A DNA stretch of 64,000 nucleotides from Mucilaginibacter sp. SMC90. GTDB lineage: Bacteria; Bacteroidota; Bacteroidia; Sphingobacteriales; Sphingobacteriaceae. Below the pieces are notes generated by a model that searched no databases, was not told the origin of the DNA, and saw nothing but the letters and a program-made list of their open reading frames with translations. The DNA lies in NCBI RefSeq assembly GCF_022811725.1, contig NZ_CP094527.1, positions 1,488,001 to 1,552,000 on the forward strand. The letters are read 5' to 3'. Below are positions 9,511-19,111 of the stretch, in pieces (position 1 is the stretch's first letter; every line of letters begins with the position of its first letter). The translations under genes and the position numbers were made by a program.

Positions 9511-10059
9511 ATGAGTACTCTACATCCATGGCACCAGGTTTCACCGGGAGATAACATTCCTGAAGTAGTAAACGCTATTATTGAAATTCCAAAAGGATCA
9601 AAAGCGAAATATGAAATCGACAAGGAGTCGGGCTTGTTAAAGCTTGATCGTGTATTATTTTCATCTGTAATGTACCCGGCTAACTATGGCTTTATTCCTC
9701 AAACCTATTGCGATGATAAGGACCCTTTAGATATCCTTGTACTTTGCTCAATTGACGTTTTCCCGATGTCTATCATTGAAGCTAAAGTTGTAGGTGTGAT
9801 GCACATGGTTGATAACGGTGAGCAGGATGATAAGATCATCGCTGTAGCAAAAAATGATATGTCGGTGAATTACATTAATGATTTAAATGAATTGCCTCCG
9901 CATGCCATGACCGAGATCGTTCGCTTTTTTAAGGACTACAAGAAATTGGAAGGCAAAAACGTAACCATCGAACATTTATTAGGTGTACGTTATGCTCATA
10001 AAGTGATAGCCGAGAGTTTGGAGCTGTATAAGTCTACGTTCCCTGTGTATCAATCATAA
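9511..10059 (+). CDS. ppa: Inorganic pyrophosphatase (family I)
   Basis: Soluble Mg-dependent pyrophosphatase hydrolysing PPi to two phosphates, 182 aa, typical size. Motifs: the N-terminal [15 protein letters not shown], the substrate region [12 protein letters not shown], and the metal-binding [11 protein letters not shown]. It stands in its own 33-bp-spaced slot after DedA, followed after 4 bp by the CNNM/CBS gene, suggesting co-transcription. Confidence 0.97.
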   Translation: MSTLHPWHQVSPGDNIPEVVNAIIEIPKGSKAKYEIDKESGLLKLDRVLFSSVMYPANYGFIPQTYCDDKDPLDILVLCSIDVFPMSIIEAKVVGVMHMVDNGEQDDKIIAVAKNDMSVNYINDLNELPPHAMTEIVRFFKDYKKLEGKNVTIEHLLGVRYAHKVIAESLELYKSTFPVYQS

Positions 10060-10063
10060 ATAA

Positions 10064-11404
10064 ATGGACCCCGCACATTACGAGATTAGTTTATTTTACA
10101 TTTTCGCTACCATATTTTTGGTGTTACTCAATGGCTTTTTTGTGGCCGCCGAGTTTGCCATGGTGAGGGTTCGGGGTTCGCAAATTGAAATTAAAGCCAA
10201 AAGCGGCAGCGGCGTTGCTAAAGTTGCCCGTGGCATACTGCATAATTTAGATGGTTACCTGGCTGCTACACAGCTGGGTATTACCATTGCTTCACTGGCT
10301 CTTGGTGTAGTAGGCGAAGAGGTAGCCACAAGCATTGTGATCCGCGCTTTTCTTAGCGTAGGGATAACACTTTCTCCGGGTTACATTACAGCCAGCCATA
10401 TCCTGGCTTTTAGCTTTATTACTATTATGCATATTGTTTTTGGTGAGCTTGCGCCCAAATCGTTAGCTATCCAAAAATCAGTGCGTACCGTAATGGCTGT
10501 TTCATTACCGCTACGTTTTTTCTTTGTGGTTTTCAGGCCTTTTATCTGGGTGCTTAACAACTTTGCAAATTTCATTTTGAAGTTGTTAGGTATAAATGCT
10601 GTTGAAGGAGGCGAAACCCATCACAGCTCTGAAGAATTACAGTATCTGCTGGAGCAGGGCAAAGAGACGGGTGCGCTTGATTCAAACGAGCACGAACTGA
10701 TCCAGAACGTGTTTGATTTTAATGAGCGTGTGGTTAAAAATATCATGGTTCCGCGTACCAAGATCTCGGGGGTAGATATTGCTTCAACCAAACAAGAGTT
10801 GCTGGATATGATCATCGATGAGGGATATTCGCGGATGCCGGTTTATGATGATGTGATCGACAAGATCATCGGTATTGTACACGCTAAGGATATTTTACCA
10901 TTATTGGCCCGTAATGAGGAAATAGTGTTGAAAGATATTATCCGTAAGCCATATTTTATCCCGGAAACCAAAAAGATCAACGATCTGATGGCCGAACTGC
11001 AGCAGAAGCGCATCCAGATAGCCATAGTGCTTGATGAATTTGGCGGTACTGCGGGTATGGTAACACTGGAAGATATTGTAGAGGAGCTTGTTGGTGAGAT
11101 ACAGGATGAATACGACGAAGAAAAACCAATTGTTGAAAAGGTGAACGAGCGCGAGTTTATAGTAAATGCCCTTGCGTCTATTTACGATGTAAATGAGCAT
11201 TTGCCGCATGACTTACCTGAAGACGGCGACTTTGACACTGTATCTGGCTGGCTCGGCGATATTTTTGGAAAGATCCCTGATGTAGGCGAACAGAAGGAAT
11301 CTAACGGCTATAATATCACCGTACTAAAAAAATCCGACCAAAATATTGAATCAGTTAAACTCGAATTACTGATAAATGAAGAAGATGCAGTAGATTTACA
11401 CTAA
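10064..11404 (+). CDS. CNNM/HlyC-CorC family protein with CBS pair
   Basis: 446-aa membrane protein of the hemolysin-C/CorC (CNNM) family, probably involved in divalent cation (Mg or Co) export or homeostasis. Order: CNNM transmembrane domain at about 1-190 (GFFVAAEFAMVRVRGSQIE, then FGELAPKSLAIQ), a CBS pair at about 215-340 (VPRTKISGVDI; LDEFGGTAGMVTLEDI), and a CorC_HlyC domain at about 355-435. Family members are often called hemolysins without evidence of haemolysis. It follows ppa by 4 bp. Confidence 0.92.
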   Translation: MDPAHYEISLFYIFATIFLVLLNGFFVAAEFAMVRVRGSQIEIKAKSGSGVAKVARGILHNLDGYLAATQLGITIASLALGVVGEEVATSIVIRAFLSVGITLSPGYITASHILAFSFITIMHIVFGELAPKSLAIQKSVRTVMAVSLPLRFFFVVFRPFIWVLNNFANFILKLLGINAVEGGETHHSSEELQYLLEQGKETGALDSNEHELIQNVFDFNERVVKNIMVPRTKISGVDIASTKQELLDMIIDEGYSRMPVYDDVIDKIIGIVHAKDILPLLARNEEIVLKDIIRKPYFIPETKKINDLMAELQQKRIQIAIVLDEFGGTAGMVTLEDIVEELVGEIQDEYDEEKPIVEKVNEREFIVNALASIYDVNEHLPHDLPEDGDFDTVSGWLGDIFGKIPDVGEQKESNGYNITVLKKSDQNIESVKLELLINEEDAVDLH

Positions 11405-11418
11405 TCTGCTTTTCCGTA

Positions 11419-12129
11419 ATGCAACTTTTTTATACACCTGATATTGATCCCTCCCATCCACAGTACTTTCTGAGCGAAGAGGAAAGTAAGCATGCCATAC
11501 GTGTGCTGCGTCTTGAGGCAGGTGACGAAGTGCAGCTGATTGACGGCAATGGGGGCCTTTATACTGCCCTGATCCATGATGCACATCCGAAGCGTACCAT
11601 CCTTAAAATAACATCGGTAAGCACCGGATTTGAAAAGCGGAACCATTACCTCCACATTGCGGTTGCGCCAACCAAAAATATTGAACGTTTGGAGTGGTTT
11701 TTAGAAAAAGCCACGGAGATTGGTATCGACGAGATCTCATTGATCATCACCCAGCGGTCGGAACGGAAGGAAGCAAAGGTTGAACGTTTAAATAAAATTA
11801 TTACGGCAGCTATTAAACAGTCTCTTAAAGCATACCATCCGGTATTAAATGAGCCGCTAACGTTAAATCAGCTATTAGATAAACCTTTTGAGGGACAAAA
11901 ATTCATTGCCCATTGCGAACCCGGCGAGAAATTTAATTTGAAAGACGAAATAAGCCCTCAGGGGCGTTATTTAATATTGATAGGTCCTGAAGGTGATTTT
12001 GCCCCAGCAGAGATTGACAAGGCCCTTCAAAATGGGTTTAAACCAATGTCATTAGGCACAAGCCGTTTGCGCACGGAAACCGCTGCGCTGGAAGCTTGCT
12101 TTGAAGTAAATTTTTTAAACAGAGTATGA
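11419..12129 (+). CDS. rsmE: 16S rRNA (uracil1498-N3)-methyltransferase RsmE
   Basis: SPOUT-class methyltransferase for U1498 of 16S rRNA, 236 aa. The C-terminal trefoil-knot motifs are clear: LILIGPEGDFAPAEI and SLGTSRLRTETAALEA, which bind S-adenosylmethionine. The N-terminal PUA-like domain has the typical SEEESKHAIRVLRLEAGDEV. The gene starts 15 bp after the CNNM/CBS gene, and its stop overlaps the next start (ATGA). Confidence 0.95.
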   Translation: MQLFYTPDIDPSHPQYFLSEEESKHAIRVLRLEAGDEVQLIDGNGGLYTALIHDAHPKRTILKITSVSTGFEKRNHYLHIAVAPTKNIERLEWFLEKATEIGIDEISLIITQRSERKEAKVERLNKIITAAIKQSLKAYHPVLNEPLTLNQLLDKPFEGQKFIAHCEPGEKFNLKDEISPQGRYLILIGPEGDFAPAEIDKALQNGFKPMSLGTSRLRTETAALEACFEVNFLNRV

Positions 12130-12788
12130 AAAGGATGAGGCTGGCATTGGTTGTTTTGTTTGCCGCTATGGTGATGAGCAGCTTTAATGCCCCTGCCTAT
12201 AAAATTGCCCGTCTTAAATACAGTGGCGGGGGGGATTGGTATGGCGACCGCACAGCGCTGCCTAACCTGATCAAGTTTTGTAACGAGAACCTCAAAACAA
12301 ATTTTGACGATGATGACGAGGTGGTTGAGGTAGGTAGTACCTCGCTATTTAATTATCCCTTTACTTTTATGACAGGGCATGGCAATGTGATCTTCTCGGA
12401 TCAGGAGGCCCGGAACCTGCGAAAGTACCTTACCGGCGGCGGCTTTTTGCATATCGACGATAATTATGGGCTTGATCAATATATTCGCCCGCAAATGAAA
12501 AAAGTATTTCCCGAACTTGATTTTGTTGAGTTACCGGTTAATCACCCCATCTATCACCAAAAATATGACTTCCCGAACGGCTTGCCTAAAATTCATGAAC
12601 ACGATGGTAAACGCGCCCAGGGTTTTGGGTTGATATACAAAGGCAGGTTAGTTTGTTTTTACACCTATGAGTGTGATTTAGGCAACGGGTGGGAAGATTA
12701 TGGTACTTATGCAGGCGATACCCAGGAAGCCCGCCAAAAGGCCCTTAAAATGGGTGCAAATTTAATTCAGTATATCTTTACCCAGTAG
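12126..12788 (+). CDS. DUF4159 domain protein, secreted
   Basis: 220-aa protein with an N-terminal hydrophobic signal-like segment (residues 5-20), so probably exported. The body matches DUF4159: an opening RLKYSGGGDWYGD, a central GGGFLHIDDNYGLDQYIRP and FPNGLPKIHEHDGK. The fold is glutamine-amidotransferase-like in related proteins, but no catalytic activity can be assigned. It overlaps rsmE by four bases and is thus translationally coupled to it, an association frequent in Bacteroidota. Confidence 0.85.
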   Translation: MKRMRLALVVLFAAMVMSSFNAPAYKIARLKYSGGGDWYGDRTALPNLIKFCNENLKTNFDDDDEVVEVGSTSLFNYPFTFMTGHGNVIFSDQEARNLRKYLTGGGFLHIDDNYGLDQYIRPQMKKVFPELDFVELPVNHPIYHQKYDFPNGLPKIHEHDGKRAQGFGLIYKGRLVCFYTYECDLGNGWEDYGTYAGDTQEARQKALKMGANLIQYIFTQ

Positions 12789-12954
12789 CCGCTGCCGTTG
12801 CAGCAGCCGTTTCTTGCAATTTTTTTCTGCATATTGTCAATTGCAGGTTTACTTTGCCCATTAAATCCTTGTGGTTAAAGTTAATATGTTTAGCTTTATA
12901 CTTATCGCCTTAAACCAACAACTTATAAACTGCCTGCAAAAAATCAGATCCTCT

Positions 12955-13452
12955 ATGTATAAATTAAATATTAACGACAAGTATAGTATTGAAGCAGAAA
13001 AAACTGCAGCGGGTTTGCTTATTAACGGGGTAAAAAGGGAGGCAGATATCAGGCAGATAAAGCCTGGGGTATACCATATTATCGAAAACAACCGGTCATA
13101 CAATGTCGAGATAGTTAATTTTAACGGAAACGAAAAGGTTGCTGAAATAAAGGTTAATAATAATATAAACCATGTTACTGCTAAAGACCAGTTTGATATA
13201 CTGCTTGATAAGCTTGGTTTTAGTGATTTAAACAGTGCCAAAATCAGCGAAATTAAAGCTCCAATGCCGGGTATGGTTCTTAAAGTATTTGTAAATAAGG
13301 GAGATAGCGTAAGGAAAGGTGATAATCTTTTTGTCCTCGAGGCTATGAAAATGGAAAATATTATTAAATCGCCGGCCGATGTAACCGTAGAAAAGATTTT
13401 GATAAAGCCTGGCGACAAAGTTGAAAAAGCACAGATATTAATGCTCTTTTAG
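12955..13452 (+). CDS. Biotin/lipoyl-binding carrier protein (BCCP-like)
   Basis: 165-aa biotinyl carrier protein, probably the carrier part of an acyl-CoA carboxylase. The last 70 residues form a biotinyl domain: APMPGMVLKV, then the biotinylation motif EAMKM with the acceptor Lys at about residue 132. The first 90 residues are a family-specific leader with no known motif. I chose the ATG at 12955; an in-frame GTG at 12871 would add 28 hydrophobic-leaning residues and looks like untranslated leader. No carboxylase subunit is adjacent. Confidence 0.88.
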   Translation: MYKLNINDKYSIEAEKTAAGLLINGVKREADIRQIKPGVYHIIENNRSYNVEIVNFNGNEKVAEIKVNNNINHVTAKDQFDILLDKLGFSDLNSAKISEIKAPMPGMVLKVFVNKGDSVRKGDNLFVLEAMKMENIIKSPADVTVEKILIKPGDKVEKAQILMLF

Positions 13453-13580
13453 CTGATTATTACCCCTTTAATATGCGATAATAACATTTTTGTAGTCGGC
13501 ACAACGTGATTTCGGGCGTTTTGTTGTTTTTGCACATTTTTTTTACGAACTTACTTTCTTAATTAACAATATTAACTTTT

Positions 13581-16500
13581 ATGAAGAAACATTTACTAAC
13601 AATCCTGTTGTTATGTACTTGTATTGGCTTAGGTTTTGCTCAAAACCGGGTCATCACAGGTAAAGTAACAGATCAGAAGGACGGCTCGCCCTTACCAGGG
13701 GTAAGCGTAACCGTGAAAGGTGTTACAGGGCTGGGCACCCAAACCGATCTTAATGGTGGTTATAAGCTTAGTGTGCCCGCTAATGCTAAAGTTATAGCTT
13801 TTAATTTTTTGGGTTATAAACTTGCCGAACAGCAAATTAGCGGTAGTGTTGTTGATGTTCAATTAGTATCAGATTCAAAGCAGCTTACAGAAGTTGTTGT
13901 AGTTGGTTATGGTACGCAAAAAAAGGCTAATATTACTGGCTCCATATCTTCAGTATCTGCAAAAGAAATTGAAGGGACACCTACAACCTCTGTTGAGCAA
14001 GCTATACAGGGTAAAACAGCGGGTGTTTATGTCCAATCAGGAAATGGTAAACTTGGCCAGGGCATCCAGGTTAGGATCCGCGGTTCATCTTCAATATCTG
14101 CCGGGTCGGAGCCACTATATGTTTTGGATGGTATGCCAATTACAACGGATAACTTATCAAGCACCGATGCACCAACCAACCCGCTGGCTGATATTAACTT
14201 TAATGATATCGAATCTGTACAGATATTAAAAGATGCATCGGCAGCAGCTATTTATGGTGCACGCGCATCTAATGGCGTAGTGGTGATAACAACTAAAAAA
14301 GGTAAATCTGGAGCTGCTAAAGTTAATTTTTCGGCATCGTACGGTAAAAGCACGCCGTCAAGGCACCGCGAGTTTTTAAATTCAACGCAATTTGTACAGA
14401 TAATGCAACGCGCCGGCGAAGGGGCTGCTAAGCAAGATTTTGCAGCCGGAGGTTATGATTCGCTTGATGATGCATTGGCCGACTATAAATCATATATTGA
14501 TGATGAGCTTACTTTCCTCTCGGGCGGTACTGATGATTGGAAAACCGGCAAGATCAATACAAACTGGGAACGGGCAGCTTATCAAAGTGCGCCCCAACAG
14601 CAATATGATTTAAACATATCCGGAGGTAACGACAAAACAACTTTCTACATGGGCGGTCAGTATCTTGATCAAACCGGTATCCTGATAGCTAATAGCTTTA
14701 AAAGATATTCGGGCCGTTTAAATTTGGACAGTAAGGTTGATAAAAATTTAAGTATCGGCATGAACTTAAGTTTTGCCAATACTATTAATAACAGGGTCTC
14801 GAACGATAACGCTTTCAGCACTCCTTTACAAGCAGTAGCATTATCACCTATAACACCACTAATTGACCCCCGCAGTGGTTTAATTAGCGGTACCCCTCCG
14901 GGTGAATCTGAGGATTTCCCGCTGTACTATAATCCGCTTATCGCCAAAGCAAATGCGGCTTACCAGGCAACAGTTTTCCGTACTATAGGCAATGTGTATG
15001 CCAATTGGGAAATAGTAAAAGGTTTAACATTCCGTTCGGAATTTGGTATAGACCAATTAAACCAGGCTGAAAATAGTTATTACGGAAGCGCGACTTTTCG
15101 CAATACAGGTACTAATAATGGTTTTGGTGAAAATACCACCACCCAGATACTAAACTATAACACTAATAACTATTTTAGTTATAAAAATCTGTTTGGGAAT
15201 GACCATTCATTAGAGTTGTTATTAGGAACAAGTTATCAGAAATCGCGCAATGTTGGTAACGATGTACAAGGACAGGAATTTGCTTCTGACGCTTTTAAAA
15301 AGCTAACGGCGGCAGCTGTAATTGTTTCAGGTGCATCATATGATAGCCCATATAGCTTTTTGGCTTATTTCTTTAGGGCAAATTATGCCTATAAAGGCAA
15401 ATACCTGTTTTCGGGAAGCGCGCGTACTGACGGATCATCAAGGTTTGGCTCAAACAACCGTTATGGATTTTATCCATCAGGCTCGGTAGGTTGGATAATG
15501 ACTGAAGAGGACTTTTTGAAGAATAATAACACGATCAGCAACTTAAAAGTGAGGGCAAGTTATGGTTTAACAGGTAACGCTAACATCAGCAATTTTGGCT
15601 CATTAGGTTTGTTTTCGGCTGCAAATTACAATGGTGTAGGCGGTCAGCGGTTTTCTCAGATAGTTAATCCCAATTTAAAGTGGGAAACAACGGCTACGCT
15701 CGACTTAGCTCTTGATTTTGGTTTCTTTAACAATAGGTTATCAGGTAGTTTTGATTATTATAATAAACAAACCCGCGACCTGCTGTTAAATGTAAACCTT
15801 CCGGGAACGCTGGGTATATCCACACAATTGCAAAATCTTGGTAAACTATCAAATAAAGGATTTGAGCTTGAATTATCATCTGATAACTTTGTTGGTAAGT
15901 TTAAATGGTCAACCAGTTTAAACGCATCATATCAAAAGAATTTAATTAAAGATATCAAGGGTCAGGTTATAACTGATAATAATATCAACTATGTAATGGC
16001 TGGTCAGCCGATAGGCGTGTTTTACATGCCTGAATATGCAGGGGTAGATCCTGCCAATGGCGATGCACTATATTACAACAACACAAAAGGGACCGATGGG
16101 AAGCTTGATCGTACTAAAACAAATGACCCCACTCAGGCACAAAATGCTGTGGTAGGTTCTCCTACACCTAAATACTATGGAGGTATTACAAATACGTTCG
16201 GATATAACGGTATCGAATTAGCGGTAACTTTTCAGGGCGCTTTTGATTATAAGGTATTTAATACTGCAGGTCAGTACATGAGTACAAGTGCCGGTAACGG
16301 GTTTGATAACCAAACGGTTGATCAGTTAAAGTACTGGAACAAACCGGGCGATATAACTGATATACCCGAACCCCGTTTTGGCTACGCAAATGGTGCAAGT
16401 ATTTCAAGCAGGTATCTTTCCGGAGCAAGTTATGTTCGTTGCAAAACGGTAACATTAGGGTACACTCTGCCAAAAGCGGTTGTGAGCAAATTGAGGCTGC

Positions 16501-16673
16501 AAAAAATAAGGGTGTATGCAAGCGCTTATAATCTGTTTTTGATTACCAAGTACAATGGATGGGATCCTGAAGTAAACTCGGATGCGCTTCCAAGCAATGT
16601 GGATTTAAGTAATGACTTTTATTCGGCCCCACAGCCGCGTACTATTGTATTTGGTATTAATATAGGCTTATAA
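13581..16673 (+). CDS. SusC/RagA-type TonB-linked outer membrane transporter
   Basis: 1030-aa outer-membrane beta-barrel that with its SusD partner imports oligosaccharides or peptides using TonB energy. Order: signal peptide 1-20 ending at FAQ, carboxypeptidase-regulatory-like domain (ITGKVTDQKDGSPLPGVSV), the SusC signature TEVVVVGYGTQKK, a plug domain (LYVLDGMPI; LKDASAAAIYGARASNGVV), then a long barrel ending in an aromatic-rich C terminus. It is 17 bp upstream of its susD partner. There are no glycosidases, sulfatases or anti-sigma factor next to the pair, so the substrate is unknown; the starch locus is 8 kb away and separated by unrelated genes. Confidence 0.95.
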   Translation: MKKHLLTILLLCTCIGLGFAQNRVITGKVTDQKDGSPLPGVSVTVKGVTGLGTQTDLNGGYKLSVPANAKVIAFNFLGYKLAEQQISGSVVDVQLVSDSKQLTEVVVVGYGTQKKANITGSISSVSAKEIEGTPTTSVEQAIQGKTAGVYVQSGNGKLGQGIQVRIRGSSSISAGSEPLYVLDGMPITTDNLSSTDAPTNPLADINFNDIESVQILKDASAAAIYGARASNGVVVITTKKGKSGAAKVNFSASYGKSTPSRHREFLNSTQFVQIMQRAGEGAAKQDFAAGGYDSLDDALADYKSYIDDELTFLSGGTDDWKTGKINTNWERAAYQSAPQQQYDLNISGGNDKTTFYMGGQYLDQTGILIANSFKRYSGRLNLDSKVDKNLSIGMNLSFANTINNRVSNDNAFSTPLQAVALSPITPLIDPRSGLISGTPPGESEDFPLYYNPLIAKANAAYQATVFRTIGNVYANWEIVKGLTFRSEFGIDQLNQAENSYYGSATFRNTGTNNGFGENTTTQILNYNTNNYFSYKNLFGNDHSLELLLGTSYQKSRNVGNDVQGQEFASDAFKKLTAAAVIVSGASYDSPYSFLAYFFRANYAYKGKYLFSGSARTDGSSRFGSNNRYGFYPSGSVGWIMTEEDFLKNNNTISNLKVRASYGLTGNANISNFGSLGLFSAANYNGVGGQRFSQIVNPNLKWETTATLDLALDFGFFNNRLSGSFDYYNKQTRDLLLNVNLPGTLGISTQLQNLGKLSNKGFELELSSDNFVGKFKWSTSLNASYQKNLIKDIKGQVITDNNINYVMAGQPIGVFYMPEYAGVDPANGDALYYNNTKGTDGKLDRTKTNDPTQAQNAVVGSPTPKYYGGITNTFGYNGIELAVTFQGAFDYKVFNTAGQYMSTSAGNGFDNQTVDQLKYWNKPGDITDIPEPRFGYANGASISSRYLSGASYVRCKTVTLGYTLPKAVVSKLRLQKIRVYASAYNLFLITKYNGWDPEVNSDALPSNVDLSNDFYSAPQPRTIVFGINIGL

Positions 16674-16690
16674 TATAAAAAATAACAGAA

Positions 16691-18055
16691 ATGAAAACGA
16701 CGAAGTTTATATATATATCAGCAACAGTATTAATTGTATGCTTAAGCGCATGTAATAAACAACTTAACATAAAGCCGGTTGAATCTGTCGATCAAACTCT
16801 GGCTATTAAGACGGCTAAAGATGTACAGGGCGTTTTGGCAGGTACTTATAATCGCTTAGGGCAGGTTGATCTTTACGGCGGCCGAATATTTATGGAACCG
16901 GATTTGTTAGCGTCACAAAACGAAATTAACTGGACGGGTAGTTATATAGATTTAACAAAAATGACTGTGCAGTTGTTGACAAGAGATAATTTATATGTTG
17001 AAGCTACCTGGTTGGATGCTTATCAGGTAATAAACCAGGCTAATACCGTACTTGCTAATTTAGATAAAGCTGATAATGCGGATGATAAAACAAGATGGGA
17101 AGGGGAAGCTAAATTTATTAGAGGTTTAATGTATTTCGATTTGGCCCGCTTGTACGGAAAGTCATGGAATGACGGTGACCCTTCGGCTAATTTAGCAGCA
17201 GCTATAGTATCAAGTCCTACTACCTCTGCCAATAGTGAAGGAGCTACAGTTGGCCGGTCGACGGTTAAGCAAGTTTATGATCAGGCTATTAGTGATCTAA
17301 CAACCGCAGAAAGTAAATTGCCTGCAGACAATGATTTTTATGCCAATAAATACGGTGCATCGGCAATATTGGCAAGACTATATCTGCAGCAAGGTAATTA
17401 TGCCGGTGCTTTAAAAGAGGCTAACACAGTTATTGGATCCGGAGCATTTTCACTTGTATCTGATTATACTAAAGAGTTTTTATTGTCAAGTAAGCCATCT
17501 CACCAGGAAAATACTACTGAAGATATTTTTGCTATACAGGTAACCCAGCAACAGGGTACAAATAGCTTGAATGAATTTTATGCCTCATCGGCAAATGGTG
17601 GCCGCGGAGATATCAAAATAACTGATGATTTTTTAGCGGAATTTGAGGCCGATGATGTGAGGGGGCAATTTTATACGATCACCTCAGTTAACAGAACTAA
17701 AAAGTTCGATAATCAGTATGGAAACGTACATGTTGTACGCCTTGCAGAAATGTACCTGATCCGCGCGGAGGCTAACCTCCGTGGTGGTACAACTACAGGC
17801 GCAACACCTGCAAGTGATATTAATAAAATAAGGGAAAGAGCAGGCCTCGGCCCTTTAGGAGCTGTAACTATTGCCACTGTATTGGCAGAGCGTAGGCATG
17901 AGTTATGTTTTGAAGGCGGATTTTTTCTGCACGATGCAAAAAGGCTTAAGCAAAGCGTGAACGGACTCCCATACAACTCACCAAAATTGGTGTTCCCTAT
18001 CCCTCAGCGCGAAATATTGGCTAATCCAAAGTTGGTTCAAAACGAAGGCTATTAA
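16691..18055 (+). CDS. SusD/RagB-type nutrient-binding lipoprotein
   Basis: 454-aa surface lipoprotein that caps the SusC barrel and binds the substrate. A lipobox-type N terminus (LIVCLSACNKQ) gives lipidation at Cys 21. The central TPR-type helices are visible in GEAKFIRGLMYFDLARLYGK. The C terminus carries the RagB/SusD motif with ERRHELCFEGGFFLHDAKRL and ends with PIPQREILANPKLVQNEGY. It is slightly shorter than many SusD proteins (500-550 aa) but complete. A strong terminator follows. Confidence 0.95.
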   Translation: MKTTKFIYISATVLIVCLSACNKQLNIKPVESVDQTLAIKTAKDVQGVLAGTYNRLGQVDLYGGRIFMEPDLLASQNEINWTGSYIDLTKMTVQLLTRDNLYVEATWLDAYQVINQANTVLANLDKADNADDKTRWEGEAKFIRGLMYFDLARLYGKSWNDGDPSANLAAAIVSSPTTSANSEGATVGRSTVKQVYDQAISDLTTAESKLPADNDFYANKYGASAILARLYLQQGNYAGALKEANTVIGSGAFSLVSDYTKEFLLSSKPSHQENTTEDIFAIQVTQQQGTNSLNEFYASSANGGRGDIKITDDFLAEFEADDVRGQFYTITSVNRTKKFDNQYGNVHVVRLAEMYLIRAEANLRGGTTTGATPASDINKIRERAGLGPLGAVTIATVLAERRHELCFEGGFFLHDAKRLKQSVNGLPYNSPKLVFPIPQREILANPKLVQNEGY

Positions 18056-18082
18056 TTATTGAATGATATTTTGTTAAATATG

Positions 18083-18119
18083 ATCCCGGAGACCTATTTG
18101 GCTTTCCGGGATTTTTTTT
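18083..18119 (+). terminator. Rho-independent terminator after susD
   Basis: Perfect 8-bp stem ATCCCGGA (18083-18090) with TCCGGGAT (18105-18112), 14-base loop, followed by a T run. It ends the SusCD transcript. Confidence 0.85.
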
Positions 18120-18230
18120 GAGTATAGAATTTTATTTAAGTGATAACATTCATTACTAAAATGTGATTAGATTGTTATGGATGCACTAAGCAAGAGATAA
18201 ACACACAATCAAACCTAAATTAAATGAGCC

Positions 18231-18614
18231 ATGGAAGAAGAACAAATACTTGCGGCCCTAAATGCCCATTGGGTGGCATCGGCAGCTGGCGATATAAACG
18301 CCGAACATGAGATCTATGATGATGATGTAATTTGTGACTATCCTCAATCGGGCGAGCGGATTTTTGGACGAAGTAATTTACAGGCATTACGGGGGCATCA
18401 CCCGGGTAAGCCATCCGGCTTCAGGGTTAGGAGGATACTTGGAAAAGGTAATATCTGGGTTTCGGAATATACTATCGACTACGAAGGACAAAAGGCATTC
18501 ACGGTAAGTATTATGGAGTTTCGTAATGACAAGGTAATACATGAAACGCAGTATTTCGCAGATCCTTTCAAAGCCCCTGCATGGCGAAGTCAATGGGTTG
18601 AGCTGATTGACTGA
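18231..18614 (+). CDS. SnoaL/NTF2-like domain protein
   Basis: 127-aa small soluble protein with the alpha+beta cone pattern of the NTF2/SnoaL superfamily: an opening helix (ILAALNAHWVASAAGDINAE), YDDDVICDYPQSGERIFGR, and closing strands with EFRNDKVIHETQYFADPF. Members act as isomerases, hydrolases or ligand-binding proteins; no active-site assignment is possible here. The gene stands alone, followed by a hairpin and an IS element. Confidence 0.75.
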   Translation: MEEEQILAALNAHWVASAAGDINAEHEIYDDDVICDYPQSGERIFGRSNLQALRGHHPGKPSGFRVRRILGKGNIWVSEYTIDYEGQKAFTVSIMEFRNDKVIHETQYFADPFKAPAWRSQWVELID

Positions 18615-18638
18615 CAGGATTTGAAACCGCTTAAAACA

Positions 18639-18670
18639 AATAAGGCCCTTCAATAATGAAAGGCCTTATT
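18639..18670. terminator. Hairpin after the SnoaL-like gene
   Basis: Inverted arms AATAAGGCC (18639-18647) and GGCCTTATT (18662-18670). The T run is short, so it may be a weak or bidirectional terminator. The IS begins nine bases later. Confidence 0.5.
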
Positions 18671-18718
18671 TAATATCTTGTCGCGTCCTGAAATAAGTTG
18701 ACACTCAAGTTGACTTAT

Positions 18719-19111
18719 ATGGAAAAACGAACAAAGAATGTAAGTAGGCGCAGTCAGCGCGATTACAGCCTTGCCTTTAAGTTGCAGGTCGTGCAGCAGG
18801 TTGAAAAAGGCGAACTGACCTATAAAAAGGCTCAAAAACATTACGGGATCCAGGGAAGGAGTACGGTATTGGTTTGGTTAAGGAAACATGGTACCTTAGA
18901 TTGGACATTACCCAAACAGTACACCTTGGAAAACGATCGGGAACTTAGTCCGGAACAGCGGATCAAACAATTAGAAGCAGCATTAAAAGATGAACAGGAC
19001 AAGAACCTGATCTACAAGACCATGTTCGATATCCTGCAGCAAGAGCACGGTGTTGCATTGCCAAAAAAGTCTTTGCCCAAGCAATCCAAAGGCTCAAAGC
19101 CAAAGGAATAG
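18719..19111 (+). CDS. IS3-family transposase OrfA (helix-turn-helix)
   Basis: 130-aa DNA-binding subunit of the IS3 transposase. The first 60 residues form the helix-turn-helix (YSLAFKLQVVQQVEKGELTY, then a second helix with STVLVWLRKHG). A leucine-zipper-like helix follows (SPEQRIKQLEAALKDEQDKN), used for multimerisation. I start at ATG 18719; an in-frame TTG at 18698 lies inside the terminal repeat. The stop TAG shares its last base with the GTG of orfB. Confidence 0.9.
   Translation: MEKRTKNVSRRSQRDYSLAFKLQVVQQVEKGELTYKKAQKHYGIQGRSTVLVWLRKHGTLDWTLPKQYTLENDRELSPEQRIKQLEAALKDEQDKNLIYKTMFDILQQEHGVALPKKSLPKQSKGSKPKE
19063..19069 (+). promoter_or_regulatory. A AAA AAG slippery heptamer for -1 frameshifting
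   Basis: In the OrfA frame the codons read CCA AAA AAG, giving heptamer A-AAA-AAG at 19063-19069. A -1 slip moves into the OrfB frame, which is open from here (KKVFAQAIQRLKAKGIV) into orfB. This is the standard way IS3 elements make the OrfAB transposase. Confidence 0.85.

Noticed and set aside
13581..18055. SusCD pair as the uptake system for the starch locus
   Set aside because: Eight kb of unrelated genes and an IS separate them, and no glycosidase is adjacent; the link cannot be supported.
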